From Rhodococcus wratislaviensis (GTDB taxonomy: Bacteria; Actinomycetota; Actinomycetes; Mycobacteriales; Mycobacteriaceae): a DNA stretch of 64,000 bases. The position numbers were made by a program, and so were the translations under genes. Shown piece by piece: positions 1-9,203 of this stretch; the first letter of the stretch is position 1, and each line of letters begins with the position of its first letter. The stretch is taken from positions 248,001-312,000 of the forward strand of contig NZ_UAUI01000025.1 of NCBI RefSeq assembly GCF_900455735.1, in the 5' to 3' direction. The notes under the pieces were generated by a model. That model searched no databases and was not told where the DNA came from. It saw nothing but the letters and a program-made list of their open reading frames with translations.

Positions 1-262
1 AGCTCCCCGCCGCGGTGCCCGCAAACGTCTGCGGGTTTGCCTGGGCCGGGGTGGTCGTGGTCGTCGTGGTGGTGGGGCTCGTGGTCGTGGTGGTTGTAGT
101 GCGCGTCGTTGTGGTGGTCGTCTTCGGTGCGGTCGTCACCGCCGGGGTGGTCGCGGGCCCCGCGACGGCACCGGTCTCGGGGGATCCGTCGACCGAGCGA
201 CCGCAACCAGCCACCACCAACGCCGTCGCGAACAGAAGCACCGCACGCACCGTGAAGGTCAT
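1..262 (-). CDS. Thr-rich lipoprotein, C-terminus beyond the window
   Basis: Minus-strand reading from ATG at 262 gives a short hydrophobic signal peptide ending in a lipobox (VAGC, Cys at about residue 20). A linker of almost uninterrupted threonines with a few Pro and Ser follows (about residues 43-72). The frame is open to the window edge, so the gene is 3'-truncated here. By family knowledge this layout means export, lipid attachment at the Cys and a flexible spacer holding an outer domain off the membrane. The functional domain is not in the window, so no function can be given. The plus-strand frame of poly-valine across the same bases is the complement of the ACC/ACG threonine repeat. 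Confidence 0.75.
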   Translation of the reverse strand, partial: MTFTVRAVLLFATALVVAGCGRSVDGSPETGAVAGPATTPAVTTAPKTTTTTTRTTTTTTTSPTTTTTTTTPAQANPQTFAGTAAGS

Positions 263-358
263 GAGGGTGAGCCTAGAACCGCACCCCGCCTCGAGCGGTC
301 GCGGCGCGTCGGACGAAATTCTGGGACAGTGGTGACCAGTGAACGGCCAGGAGGTCCG

Positions 359-1534
359 ATGTCGGAAAGCACCCAGTACGAGGAGCGGCGTGCACGCATC
401 TCCCTGCAGGTCCGCCAATGGTGTGAACGATCCGCGATCACGGGCACGCACGCCCCGTTGTCGGACGCCGCTGCCGTGCTGATCGCCGCCGGACACCTCG
501 ATTCGCCCACCCGGCAGGTACTCACCCACCGGCGTCGCGCCGGCCGCACCATCCCGTCGATCGGCGGCTTCGGGGCACTGCGTCTGCTGACGGACGAGTA
601 CCACCAGGTGGTGCGCCGCGCCGACAGCCTCCGTTCCGGACCGGCGCAACTACTGTTCAAATACCGTGCCACCGAACTGGGCCGCAAGCTGCAGTCGTCT
701 CGGTCTGCGGTCGTGATGTCGCCGGCGCACTACGGCAACGGTGTCCGGGCGATGCGCCGGGATCGGCGTGAGGGTGTCCATCTCGACCTCGACCAGCGTG
801 AGGCGCTGTTCCGGGCGCTGCAACGCACACCGGCGCCGATCGCCGGCACCGCGCTCGAACGTGCAGGCAACTATGCCCGCGGCACCGCGGCGGAACGCCT
901 CGGGCAGGCGGCCGAAAACACCCCGATGGCCGCGGTGGGCCGACGCGTCGCCGACGCCATCGGCAGGGGCGTCGATCTCGACAACGACAGATTCGCCGAC
1001 TCGTACGACACCCTGCTCTACCTGTCGGGGATGCTCTTCGACAGGATCGACGGTTCCGCAGTCTGGCATTCGGAGCACTTCGCGATCCAGCGATACCAAC
1101 TCGACCTCGCCGAAGAACTGACACAGATCGCCGTCGACACCGTGGCGCTGCGCGGAATCCGGACCGAACTCGACGAAGCGCTGCACGCCACCCATTCCGA
1201 CACGGCCCGTCAACAGATCGAGGCCCGGCAGAACGCGCTGAAACCGGTGTGGGATCAACTGGTCGACCGCGTCGCCGCACTCGCACGAATCGGCGACCTG
1301 CTGTCCCGAGCCGAGGTGCAACTGCGGTCCGTGCTGGCGGTCAACCGGGCGATGAGCCTCGACAGCCGCATCGACGAACTCATCTCACGTTCCGGCGACC
1401 GTGAGCTGTCGGCGGAGAACACCCATCACGTCGGCGATCAGTTCGGCGGGGTGGAGGAGCTGATGCTCACCTACCAGTCGGCGCTGTACGGAGACATCGC
1501 CGAACTCACATCCTGGTCGGGTGGGAACAAGTGA
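359..1534 (+). CDS. Protein of unknown function, largely helical
   Basis: 391-residue protein that I do not recognise. The start is ATG 359 because a consensus AGGAGG lies at 349-354, 4 nt upstream; a GTG at 329 in frame would place that site inside the gene. There is no signal peptide or membrane segment. The sequence is rich in Arg, Glu, Leu and Ala. It has long predicted helices, an acidic/basic patch near residues 230-330 that could form a coiled coil, and a C-terminus ending SWSGGNK. The downstream PPOX-fold gene starts inside its stop region (GTGA overlap), so the two are probably translated together. No catalytic motif is visible. Confidence 0.8.
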   Translation: MSESTQYEERRARISLQVRQWCERSAITGTHAPLSDAAAVLIAAGHLDSPTRQVLTHRRRAGRTIPSIGGFGALRLLTDEYHQVVRRADSLRSGPAQLLFKYRATELGRKLQSSRSAVVMSPAHYGNGVRAMRRDRREGVHLDLDQREALFRALQRTPAPIAGTALERAGNYARGTAAERLGQAAENTPMAAVGRRVADAIGRGVDLDNDRFADSYDTLLYLSGMLFDRIDGSAVWHSEHFAIQRYQLDLAEELTQIAVDTVALRGIRTELDEALHATHSDTARQQIEARQNALKPVWDQLVDRVAALARIGDLLSRAEVQLRSVLAVNRAMSLDSRIDELISRSGDRELSAENTHHVGDQFGGVEELMLTYQSALYGDIAELTSWSGGNK

Positions 1535-1944
1535 CATTCACCGCGCTGGGAGACGAATCGTTCGTCTCCCTCACCACGTTCCGCCGGTCCGGGGAGCCCG
1601 TGTCGACGCCGGTCTGGATCGCGCGTGACGGCGACGCTCTCATCGTCACCACTCCGGAGGAAAGTGGAAAGGTGAAGCGGCTACGCAACAACGGGAGCGT
1701 CGAACTTCGCCCGTGCTCTCGGCGAGGAAGGGTGGACGCTGGGGTCGACCCGGTTGCCGCAGTGGCCGAGATCGTCACCGACGAGTCCATCAGCCGAAGG
1801 ATGGCCGACACGATCCGGGACGCGTACGGACTGGAATACCGGATCGTCATGTTCGTCGAACGCGTCCTCGCGCGTCGGCAGAAGCCACGTGTGCTGTTGC
1901 GGATCACCCCGGTGACCGAGAGGGTAACCCCCACCACCTCATGA
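1531..1944 (+). CDS. PPOX-class (split-barrel) F420/flavin-dependent oxidoreductase
   Basis: 137-residue protein with the small split-barrel fold of the pyridoxamine-phosphate-oxidase-like, F420-dependent family common in actinobacteria. The N-terminal stretch with FRRSGEPVSTPVW, then the strand DALIVTTPEESGKVKRLRNN and VELRPCSRRG, matches the TIGR03666-type subfamily. Length is typical. The GTG start at 1531 overlaps the previous stop by 4 nt, implying translational coupling to the unknown protein. The substrate cannot be read from sequence; cofactor F420 is inferred from the subfamily. The gene runs 6 nt into the convergent HNH gene. Confidence 0.8.
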   Translation: MTFTALGDESFVSLTTFRRSGEPVSTPVWIARDGDALIVTTPEESGKVKRLRNNGSVELRPCSRRGRVDAGVDPVAAVAEIVTDESISRRMADTIRDAYGLEYRIVMFVERVLARRQKPRVLLRITPVTERVTPTTS

Positions 1945-3228
1945 CGCGCGCAGATGCGCCGGGTCCGGGAGCGGCGGCGCGGCCGAGCGGTAGTGGTGCC
2001 CGGTCGGGGTGCCCACGTCGATGAGGTGGGTGCCGCCGGGGTTGTGTACCGGGCGGGCGGTCCATCCGTCGCCTTCCTTCGCGTAGTTGCAGGCCTCGCA
2101 CAGCCCGGACCCGTTGTCTGCCGTCGTGGGACCGGATTCTCGGCGTGAGCGAATGTGGTCGTGATGCCGGATCGGCGCATCACACCACGGGGTGCGGCAC
2201 GTCCGGTCCCGCAGGTCGATCAGCGTCCTCAGGCTCTTCGGGAAGGTGCGCGACTGCGATTCCATCGCCGTCAACGCCCCCGACTGCGGGCACGAATACA
2301 CCCGCCGCACCGACGTCTCGATATCACTATCGACGGCGTCCGCCAACAGTCGCCGGGCGATTCCTGCCGGCACCGGCCCGAACCCCTGCAACTGCGCGGC
2401 CTCGTGCCCACCGGCAAGCAAGGTCTCGTCCGAGAGCACGAGGTTCACCGCCACCGGCACACCCGACGCCACTGACGCTCCGGTGCCGCGCTCGAACAAC
2501 AGGTCCACCATCAGCTGACTGCGGGTGCGACCTCCACTGTTCCCGGTGGCGATCAGGCTGTCCGCATCCCGGCCGAGCGTGGCCTGCAGGCACACCGCCT
2601 GCTCGACCGGCATCAGCACGCTGAGATACGCCATCGAATCCTGCGCCGGACGGGTCGTGACCCGACGCTCGGACACCGCCTTCCGATGCCGGCGCATCAC
2701 GGCCGCGGCGTCGAGTTCGACCGCCAACGCTTTCGCCTGCGCGATCAGACCGCGGTCGCCGACGCCGTCGAGAGTGGCCGGGTCCGAACACAACCGGCGG
2801 TCCACGTTTCCCCGATCCTGCGCCGACAGGCACGCCGTTTCCCGCACCAACAGGGTGGCGCGCCATTCGTTCAACCGGCCCGACCGCAACAGGGCCAGGG
2901 TGTGGGGCATATCGTGCACCAGGGCCTGCGCGAAATCGAGATGCCGACCGCCGCGGTTCGGGGATTCCCTGCGCGCCAATGCAATCTGCGACGCAATCCC
3001 GCGGTCCCAGTCCGCCCGCGGCAACCCTCGAGCCCTGCGGTCCGCACGAATGCACGTGGCGACACCGTCGGTGATCACCGCCTGTACCGCACACCCGACC
3101 GACTTCAACGACTCGATCGCATCGAGCCACTCGATCCCCAACCCCGCGTCCCCACCCGCCTCGACGCATCGCAGCCGCGCCGTGAATGCACGCAACTCGT
3201 CCAGATCCACCGCCATCACTTCCCCCAC
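1939..3228 (-). CDS. DUF222/13E12-repeat family protein with HNH endonuclease domain
   Basis: About 429 residues. The N-terminal two thirds are the helical DUF222 region (EWRATLLVRETACLS, DRGNVDRRL) typical of mycobacterial REP13E12-associated proteins. The C-terminus is an HNH nuclease: CRTPWCDAPIRHHDHI, then NGSGLCEACNYAKEGDGW, giving paired Cys residues for zinc and the His-Asn-His signature. The start is ambiguous: GTG 3228 has GGGGGAGG 6 nt upstream and is preferred; TTG 3234 and ATG 3216 are alternatives. The biological role of this family is unknown. Many actinobacterial genomes carry many copies, so this one is not by itself a mobile element. Confidence 0.85.
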   Translation of the reverse strand: MGEVMAVDLDELRAFTARLRCVEAGGDAGLGIEWLDAIESLKSVGCAVQAVITDGVATCIRADRRARGLPRADWDRGIASQIALARRESPNRGGRHLDFAQALVHDMPHTLALLRSGRLNEWRATLLVRETACLSAQDRGNVDRRLCSDPATLDGVGDRGLIAQAKALAVELDAAAVMRRHRKAVSERRVTTRPAQDSMAYLSVLMPVEQAVCLQATLGRDADSLIATGNSGGRTRSQLMVDLLFERGTGASVASGVPVAVNLVLSDETLLAGGHEAAQLQGFGPVPAGIARRLLADAVDSDIETSVRRVYSCPQSGALTAMESQSRTFPKSLRTLIDLRDRTCRTPWCDAPIRHHDHIRSRRESGPTTADNGSGLCEACNYAKEGDGWTARPVHNPGGTHLIDVGTPTGHHYRSAAPPLPDPAHLRAS

Positions 3229-3362
3229 AACCAACCTCCCCCAAGGTTATTCGAATGCATGTTCGACCATATCAATCATGTTCGACCAAGGCAATACTCG
3301 GGGGATTCGGTCTACGGTGGGCGTGGGAACTCTCGTCGAGAAAGATGTGGGGGCTGGGTGCG

Positions 3363-3974
3363 ATGACCGGTGACGGCGATCTGCAGCGGGCGGTTGCTAA
3401 CGAGTTCTCGGCACTGGCCGATCTGCTCGACGGAATCTCGGATGCGGAATGGGACACGCCGTCGCTGTGCGAGGGCTGGCGGATTCGAGAAGTGGTCGCG
3501 CATCTCACCATGGCGGCGCGATACTCCGAAGAGCAATTCATGGCGCGCCTGCGTGAGTGCGAGTTCGATTTCACCCGGCTCTCCAACGAGATCGCCCGTA
3601 GCGACGCCGAATTGGCGCCGGCGGAACTCGTCGCCAACCTGCGCTCGGACATCATGCGCCGGTGGACTCCGCCGGGCGGCGGCTATCACGGCGCGCTCAA
3701 CCATGTGGTGATCCACGGTCTCGACGCCACCGTGCCGCTCGGCGTGTCGGGACGAGTGCCGGAGGAGACGATGCGCGTCGTTCTCAACGATCTCACGGCG
3801 GGCGGTGGGCACTCGAATTTCGGCATCGACATCGAGGGACGCGGCCTGCGGGCCACGGACCTCGAGTGGTCGTACGGGTCGGGCGCCGAATTACGGGGAA
3901 CGGGCGAGGATCTCGCACTGATGATCTGCGGCCGCACGCTGCCCGCAGGACGGGTCGAGGGCGAACCTTTGTAG
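3363..3974 (+). CDS. Maleylpyruvate-isomerase-family mycothiol-dependent (DinB-like) enzyme
   Basis: 203-residue protein with the DinB/YfiT four-helix N-terminal domain of mycothiol-dependent enzymes: LCEGWRIREVVAHLTMAAR (the His in VVAHL is the usual metal ligand), later HGALNHVVIHGLDATVPLG supplying two more His for the divalent-metal site. The C-terminal SCP2-like half ends in the CGRTLPAGR motif frequent in this family. ATG 3363 was chosen over the long upstream extension because homologues start at this point and a purine-rich GGGGGCTGG lies upstream. Substrate unknown; roles range from maleylpyruvate isomerisation to detoxification. The stand-alone context, away from ring-cleavage genes, argues for detoxification or S-transfer. 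Confidence 0.8.
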   Translation: MTGDGDLQRAVANEFSALADLLDGISDAEWDTPSLCEGWRIREVVAHLTMAARYSEEQFMARLRECEFDFTRLSNEIARSDAELAPAELVANLRSDIMRRWTPPGGGYHGALNHVVIHGLDATVPLGVSGRVPEETMRVVLNDLTAGGGHSNFGIDIEGRGLRATDLEWSYGSGAELRGTGEDLALMICGRTLPAGRVEGEPL

Positions 3975-3980
3975 TCCGGT

Positions 3981-4391
3981 TCAGATACCCGGAATGAAGC
4001 CTGGGTAGACGAAGTGTCCGGGGCCTCCGCCGGGGAGGGTGGCGCCGAGGGATCCGGGGAAGTCCATGGACAACTTGACGAGTTTGTGTGGTTGCCCGTT
4101 CTGATCTGCTTGCCAGCAGTCGAGCAGCACGCCGTGGAATCCGGTGCAGACGATGCGGTTGGCGGTTCCGAACGGCGAGGTGAGCCGATTTGCGCTGACG
4201 AACGGATTCCAATAGTCGAGATCGGTGGGGGTGAGGAAGTTCTGGTTGTCGAACGGCGCGACCGGGCTGGGCTCGGTGGGTACCGGCGGCCATTCGTCGG
4301 CGGCGGCCACACCGGCGCTCCCGAGAAGGGGGGCGGCGGCGACGGCCACGGTCGCGGTGATCTGTGCGAATCGGCGAGTAGCGGTAGTCAT
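3981..4391 (-). CDS. Small secreted protein of unknown function
   Basis: About 136 residues. Starts MTTATRR followed by an Ala/Val-rich hydrophobic core and an AXA-type cleavage site (GVAAADEW), so a Sec signal peptide of about 32 residues. The mature part is Pro/Asn-rich with two Cys (IVCTGFHG and LDCWQAD) that could form a disulfide, and ends in Gly-Pro turns. I do not recognise a domain, but small exported proteins of this build are common in mycolic-acid actinobacteria. The start is uncertain: GTG 4397 is 2 codons further out. It converges with the DinB-like gene with a 6-nt gap and no obvious terminator between them. Confidence 0.75.
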   Translation of the reverse strand: MTTATRRFAQITATVAVAAAPLLGSAGVAAADEWPPVPTEPSPVAPFDNQNFLTPTDLDYWNPFVSANRLTSPFGTANRIVCTGFHGVLLDCWQADQNGQPHKLVKLSMDFPGSLGATLPGGGPGHFVYPGFIPGI

Positions 4392-4425
4392 CTCCACCAG
4401 GCCACAGTAAACCGGTGGCCGTTAC

Positions 4426-5238
4426 TTACGTCCGCAAACCGGGATGGCGGCTGGCCAGGACGGGGACGAGGAGTTTGTTCGGCGCGAGGTGGGCGAACAC
4501 GGAGGCGGCGCGATTCGCGAGGCCGGGGATGGCGATCATGTGCCCCTTGTCGAGGCCGTCGATTCCGGTCCTGGCCACGGATTCGGGGCTTTCCCACATG
4601 AAGCTGGGCAGTGCGGCTTCGGCGTCTTCCTTCGCGAAGCCGGCTGTCTCGCCGAATCCGGTGTCGACGGGTCCGGGGCAGAGGGCGGTCGCCGTGACGC
4701 CGGTGCCTTTCAGCTCGCCGGTGAGGCTCTCGGTGTAGGAGAGGACGAAGGCCTTGCCTGCGGCGTAGGCGGCTTGTCCGGGCAGCGGCTGGAACGCGGC
4801 CGTGGACGCGACGTTGAGGACGGCTCCCCGGCGCCGTTGCACCATGCCGGGCAGGGCGCGGCTGCAGAGGTCGGCGACGGCCATGACGTCGACCTCGATC
4901 ATGTTCATCTCGGCGTCCGGATCGGACGCGGCCACGGGGCCGAGCGTGGACAGGCCGGCGTTGTTGACGAGGATGTCGAGGGTGAGTCCGAGGTCGCCCA
5001 CCCGGTCGAGCAGTGTCGCGCGGGCCGAGCGGTCGGAGAGATCGGCACCCAGCACATGCGCCCGACCACCTGCGGCCCGTAGCTCGGTGGCCAGTTCCTC
5101 CAACTTCTCGGCCCGGCGGGCGACGAGCACCACCTGGTGACCGCGGCGGCTGAGTTCACGGCTGAGGGCCGCGCCGATCCCGGACGACGCTCCGGTGACG
5201 AGCGCGGTGCGATCGGCGGCAGGGGTGGGCAGACTCAT
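4426..5238 (-). CDS. SDR family NAD(P)-dependent oxidoreductase
   Basis: 270-residue classical short-chain dehydrogenase. Visible features: cofactor-binding TGASSGIG near residue 16, an Arg pair after the second strand (VARRAEKL) that favours NADP, NNAG at about 92, active-site Ser in VASTAAF, and YxxxK as YAAGK near 157. The C-terminal tail carries LAPNKLLVPVLASR, as in the YqjQ/DltE-like SDRs that act on fatty or envelope lipids. Length is normal. It lies 45 nt downstream of the next SDR on the same strand and may be co-transcribed. The substrate cannot be assigned. Confidence 0.88.
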   Translation of the reverse strand: MSLPTPAADRTALVTGASSGIGAALSRELSRRGHQVVLVARRAEKLEELATELRAAGGRAHVLGADLSDRSARATLLDRVGDLGLTLDILVNNAGLSTLGPVAASDPDAEMNMIEVDVMAVADLCSRALPGMVQRRRGAVLNVASTAAFQPLPGQAAYAAGKAFVLSYTESLTGELKGTGVTATALCPGPVDTGFGETAGFAKEDAEAALPSFMWESPESVARTGIDGLDKGHMIAIPGLANRAASVFAHLAPNKLLVPVLASRHPGLRT

Positions 5239-5283
5239 GTGTCCAACCTACGTGCCGCCGTCGCAGGCGCAAGGGTTCACCGG

Positions 5284-6075
5284 TCAGGCGTGTGTTCCGC
5301 CGTCGATGCGGATCTCGGTTCCGGTGACGAACGCGCCGTCGTCGGAGGCGAGCATGGCGACGACTCCGGCGACCTGCTCGGGTCCGCCCATGGCCGCGCC
5401 ACCGGATTCCAGGGTGGTGGGCAGGATGGGTGAGAGTTTGGCGAACAGGCTCCAATCGGCATCGGACGGAACGTATCCGGATGTGGCGTCGGTGATGCCG
5501 GTCTTGATGCTGCCGGGGGCGACACCGACGGCGCGCAGACCCTGCTTGCCGTATTCGAGAGCCAGCGCGTGGGTGAACGACTGGATGCCGCCCTTACTCG
5601 CGGCGTACGCGGCCATGTAGGGGTGGGCGAATGCGGCGGACGTGGAACTGAAGTTCACAACCACGCTGCGTTCGTTGCGTAGCAGCGCGGGTAGGCATTC
5701 GCGGATCATGAGGAACGTGCCGGTGAGGTTGATTCCGATCACCTGATTCCAGAGGTCCAGCGGCGTCTCGTGGGTGTGTGAGGCGCGGAGGATGCCCGCG
5801 GCGTTCACGAGTACGTCCAGTCCGCCGAGTTTCTCGACGCTGCGGCTCACACCGTCGATGACGGACTTCTCGTCGCCGATGTCGATTGCGGCGACGCTGA
5901 GGCGTCCCGCCGTGCCTGCCTCTTCGGCCAGTTCCGCCGTCCGCGCGAGGCCGTCCTCGGACACGTCGGCGGCCACGACGGTGCCGCCTTCCTCCAGCAG
6001 TCGGAGGGCGGTGGCCTGTCCGATACCCGACGCGGCTCCGGTCACCAGGATCCGCCGGTTGTCGAATCGATTCAT
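5284..6075 (-). CDS. SDR family oxidoreductase (FabG-like)
   Basis: 263-residue classical SDR starting MNRFDNRR at ATG 6075 with GAGGAG 6 nt upstream; a much longer open frame through the upstream gene is not the real gene. It carries TGAASGIG, an acidic residue after the second strand (AADVSED), which favours NAD(H), NAAG, VNFSSTSA and YAASK (Tyr/Lys catalytic pair). It ends with the typical TGTEIRIDGGTHA. The gene follows another SDR with a 32-nt gap, so the two probably form one transcript acting on related secondary alcohols or ketones. Substrate unknown. Confidence 0.88.
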   Translation of the reverse strand: MNRFDNRRILVTGAASGIGQATALRLLEEGGTVVAADVSEDGLARTAELAEEAGTAGRLSVAAIDIGDEKSVIDGVSRSVEKLGGLDVLVNAAGILRASHTHETPLDLWNQVIGINLTGTFLMIRECLPALLRNERSVVVNFSSTSAAFAHPYMAAYAASKGGIQSFTHALALEYGKQGLRAVGVAPGSIKTGITDATSGYVPSDADWSLFAKLSPILPTTLESGGAAMGGPEQVAGVVAMLASDDGAFVTGTEIRIDGGTHA

Positions 6076-6107
6076 CGTGTGCTCCTCGTGTGTTTCCGAA
6101 TTCGATC

Positions 6108-6890
<783 letters not shown>

Positions 6891-7110
6891 TCACATCCTC
6901 GTCGTCAAAGAGTCACGTTCGTCGGGCACGTCGGCTGCCGACGGCCCGAGTCTGCTGTGGGCGCCGCCGGCGGGAAACGGGTTCTCCCGGTGATCGGAAC
7001 AACTCGTAGCCACGGGAAACGTCCGACCACTGTGATGTGGGTTACCCGCTGACGTTCCGGACATGCCGGACGAGCGGATCTCCCCGACAGCCCATCGAAA
7101 GGCTTCCCCT

Positions 7111-8028
7111 ATGTCTCGACGCGTCACCTCCACCGCCGCGGTGCTGATCACCGGCAGCGTCCTGTTCGCGGGTTTCGGCACGCCTGCGCTCGCTTCGGCG
7201 GACCCACTGTCGCTGCCCGGAATCAGTCTTCCGGGATTCGGTTCGTCCGACTTCGGGAGCGCGGGCCCGGTCGTCGAGACACCGCGACTGGCGTCGGTCG
7301 ACAACTTCCGCGACGTCGGGGGATCGGGCCGGGGGTACGCCACGGCCCGCGGCGGACACGTCACGAGGGGGCTGTTCTACCGTTCGAACGCGCTGGTTCC
7401 GAACGATCAGGATCTCGCCGTCCTGACCGGGCTCGGACTGACCGCGGTATACGACGTGCGGACCGTCGAAGAGGTGGCGGCGAAGCCCGACCGGCTCCCG
7501 GCGGGGCCGCGGTACCTCGGCATCCCCATCCTGTCGGGAGACCTGGGTGCCGCAGTCGCGCAATTGAAGTCGCCCGCCGACGCAGTCGCGTTCATGCAGC
7601 AGATGAACCGCAGCTTCGTCGACGACGCGGCGACCCGGGCCGGGTTCGCGCAGCTCCTGACGTCATTGGCCGACACCGACGGACCGCAGGTCTTCCACTG
7701 CACGGCGGGCAAGGACCGCACCGGCTGGGCGTCCGCGCTGCTGCTCTCCATCGCGGGCGTCCCGCAGGACACCATCTTCGACGACTATCTGCTCACCAAC
7801 GAGTACACCGCCGCGTCGATGAAGGTCACGTACGACCAGATCGCCGCCAGCCGCGGCGAGGCGGTCGCGCAGATCTACCAGCCGCTGCTCGGCGTCGACC
7901 GGAGCTACCTCGAGGCCGGGCTCGGCCGGCTCACCGAGCAGTACGGCACGGTCGACCGCTATCTCACCGAGGGGCTCGGTCTGAGCGCGGCGACCGTCGA
8001 CCGGCTCCGGGGCAAGCTGCTGAGCTGA
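7111..8028 (+). CDS. Secreted tyrosine-protein phosphatase (MptpB-like)
   Basis: 305 residues. ATG 7111 gives a clean Sec signal peptide ending ALASADP; a longer open frame would bury it. The mature protein has the Y_phosphatase3 layout: NFRDVGG near residue 68, FYRSN, DVRTVEE, and the P-loop HCTAGKDRTG with catalytic Cys about residue 197 and Arg 203. The extra Lys-Asp in the loop is the signature of the MptpB group, which has phosphotyrosine and phosphoinositide activity. It converges with an aldo/keto reductase gene with only 2 nt between them. The physiological target is unknown. Confidence 0.88.
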   Translation: MSRRVTSTAAVLITGSVLFAGFGTPALASADPLSLPGISLPGFGSSDFGSAGPVVETPRLASVDNFRDVGGSGRGYATARGGHVTRGLFYRSNALVPNDQDLAVLTGLGLTAVYDVRTVEEVAAKPDRLPAGPRYLGIPILSGDLGAAVAQLKSPADAVAFMQQMNRSFVDDAATRAGFAQLLTSLADTDGPQVFHCTAGKDRTGWASALLLSIAGVPQDTIFDDYLLTNEYTAASMKVTYDQIAASRGEAVAQIYQPLLGVDRSYLEAGLGRLTEQYGTVDRYLTEGLGLSAATVDRLRGKLLS

Positions 8029-8030
8029 GG

Positions 8031-8978
8031 TCAGGCGCCGATCGCGTCCGAGAGAGTCGTGAGCCGGCTGATCTCGGATGCGGTCAGGGTCACGGTGGGG
8101 GCGTCGAGCAGGGCGGGAAGTTGTTCGAGGCGGCTCGCGCTCGCGATCGGCGCGGTGATGCCGGGCCGGGTGAGGAGCCACGCCAGCGCGATGGTGGAGA
8201 TCTCCGCCGAGTGTGTCTCGGCGATCTCGGCCAGGGCGTCGACGACGGCGAGGCCGGTCTCGGAGAAGTAGCGGGTCGCCATCCGCTGGCGGGGCTGACC
8301 GTCCAGGTCGGCCTGGGTGCGGTACTTGCCCGCCAGGAAGCCGGCGGCGAGCGAGTAGTAAGGGAAGACGCCCAGGCCGTTCTCGGTGGCGATCGCGGCC
8401 ACCTCGGGCTCGTAGTCGTGGCGGTGCACCAGGTTGTAGTGGGGCTGCAGCGCGATCGGGGCCGCGAAGCCGTTCTCGGCCGTCAGGGACAGCCACTCGC
8501 GGATGCGCTCGGGTGAGTAGTTGGAGATGGCGACGTGGCGGACGAGCCCGTCGCGGACCAGTTCGTCGAACGCGCCGAGGGTGTCGACGAGGGGTGTGTC
8601 GGCGTCGTCGAAGTGGGCGTAGTAGACGTCGATGTGGTCGGTCTGCAGCCGCTTCAGGGATGCCTCCGCCGCCGCGCGGACGTTGGCGGGCGCCAGGCCC
8701 TTGAACTCCGGGTGCTGGCTGACCTTGGTGGCGATCACCATGTGGTCGCGGTTGCCGCGGGACGCCATCCAGTTGCCGAGGACGGTCTCGGACTCGCCGC
8801 CGGAGTTGCCCTCGGCGAACGCGGAGTACGAGTCCGCCGTGTCGACGAAGTTGCCGCCGCCTGCGGCGAAGGCGTCGAGGATCTCGAACGACGTCGGTTC
8901 GTCACTGGTCCAGCCGAAGGTGTTACCACCGAGGGCCAGGGGAAAGATGTCCAGATCCGAGTTGCCGATCGCGACCAC
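8031..8978 (-). CDS. Aldo/keto reductase
   Basis: 315-residue NADPH-dependent (alpha/beta)8-barrel reductase. Visible tetrad: Asp and Tyr in FVDTADSYS, Lys in IATKVSQ, His in YYAHFDD. VAISNYSPERI and the C-terminal ALAWLLTRPGITAPIASAS supply the cofactor-binding end of the barrel. By layout it belongs with the YajO/AKR11-like proteins, acting on small aldehydes or ketones. It is divergent from betB with 225 nt between, where a perfect GTCCGG-CTA-CCGGAC repeat sits. Substrate unassigned. Confidence 0.87.
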   Translation of the reverse strand: MVAIGNSDLDIFPLALGGNTFGWTSDEPTSFEILDAFAAGGGNFVDTADSYSAFAEGNSGGESETVLGNWMASRGNRDHMVIATKVSQHPEFKGLAPANVRAAAEASLKRLQTDHIDVYYAHFDDADTPLVDTLGAFDELVRDGLVRHVAISNYSPERIREWLSLTAENGFAAPIALQPHYNLVHRHDYEPEVAAIATENGLGVFPYYSLAAGFLAGKYRTQADLDGQPRQRMATRYFSETGLAVVDALAEIAETHSAEISTIALAWLLTRPGITAPIASASRLEQLPALLDAPTVTLTASEISRLTTLSDAIGA

Positions 8979-9064
8979 GGGTGCTCCGTTTCTAGGTGTG
9001 TCCTGTCCGGGAATGTGCGAAGAGTTCGCCTGACGACGCTATCGCAGCCGCTAGGCGCACGCGC

Positions 9065-9079
9065 GTCCGGCTACCGGAC
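9065..9079. promoter_or_regulatory. Inverted repeat in the betB upstream region, possible operator
   Basis: GTCCGG-CTA-CCGGAC is a perfect 6-3-6 inverted repeat between the divergent aldo/keto reductase and betB genes, 125 nt upstream of the betB start. It could be the operator of a choline-responsive repressor or just a hairpin. No regulator gene is adjacent, so the assignment is weak. Confidence 0.35.
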
Positions 9080-9203
9080 ACAGTCTCCTCGGCGACGGAT
9101 ACCGCCGCGAATCGGACATGTGTGCGCGATCCCCGCCCACCGCGACTCCGACGGCATACCGTAAAGGGGGTGCGTTCGTTCCGGCGAGACACGGAGTTGA
9201 GTG

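Noticed and set aside
15-335. Plus-strand frame encoding mostly valine
   Set aside because: It is the complement of the ACC/ACG threonine tract of the minus-strand lipoprotein and has no start-site support.
1939-3228. 13E12-type HNH gene as a mobile element
   Set aside because: No terminal repeats or target duplications seen; the family is often a stable genome gene.
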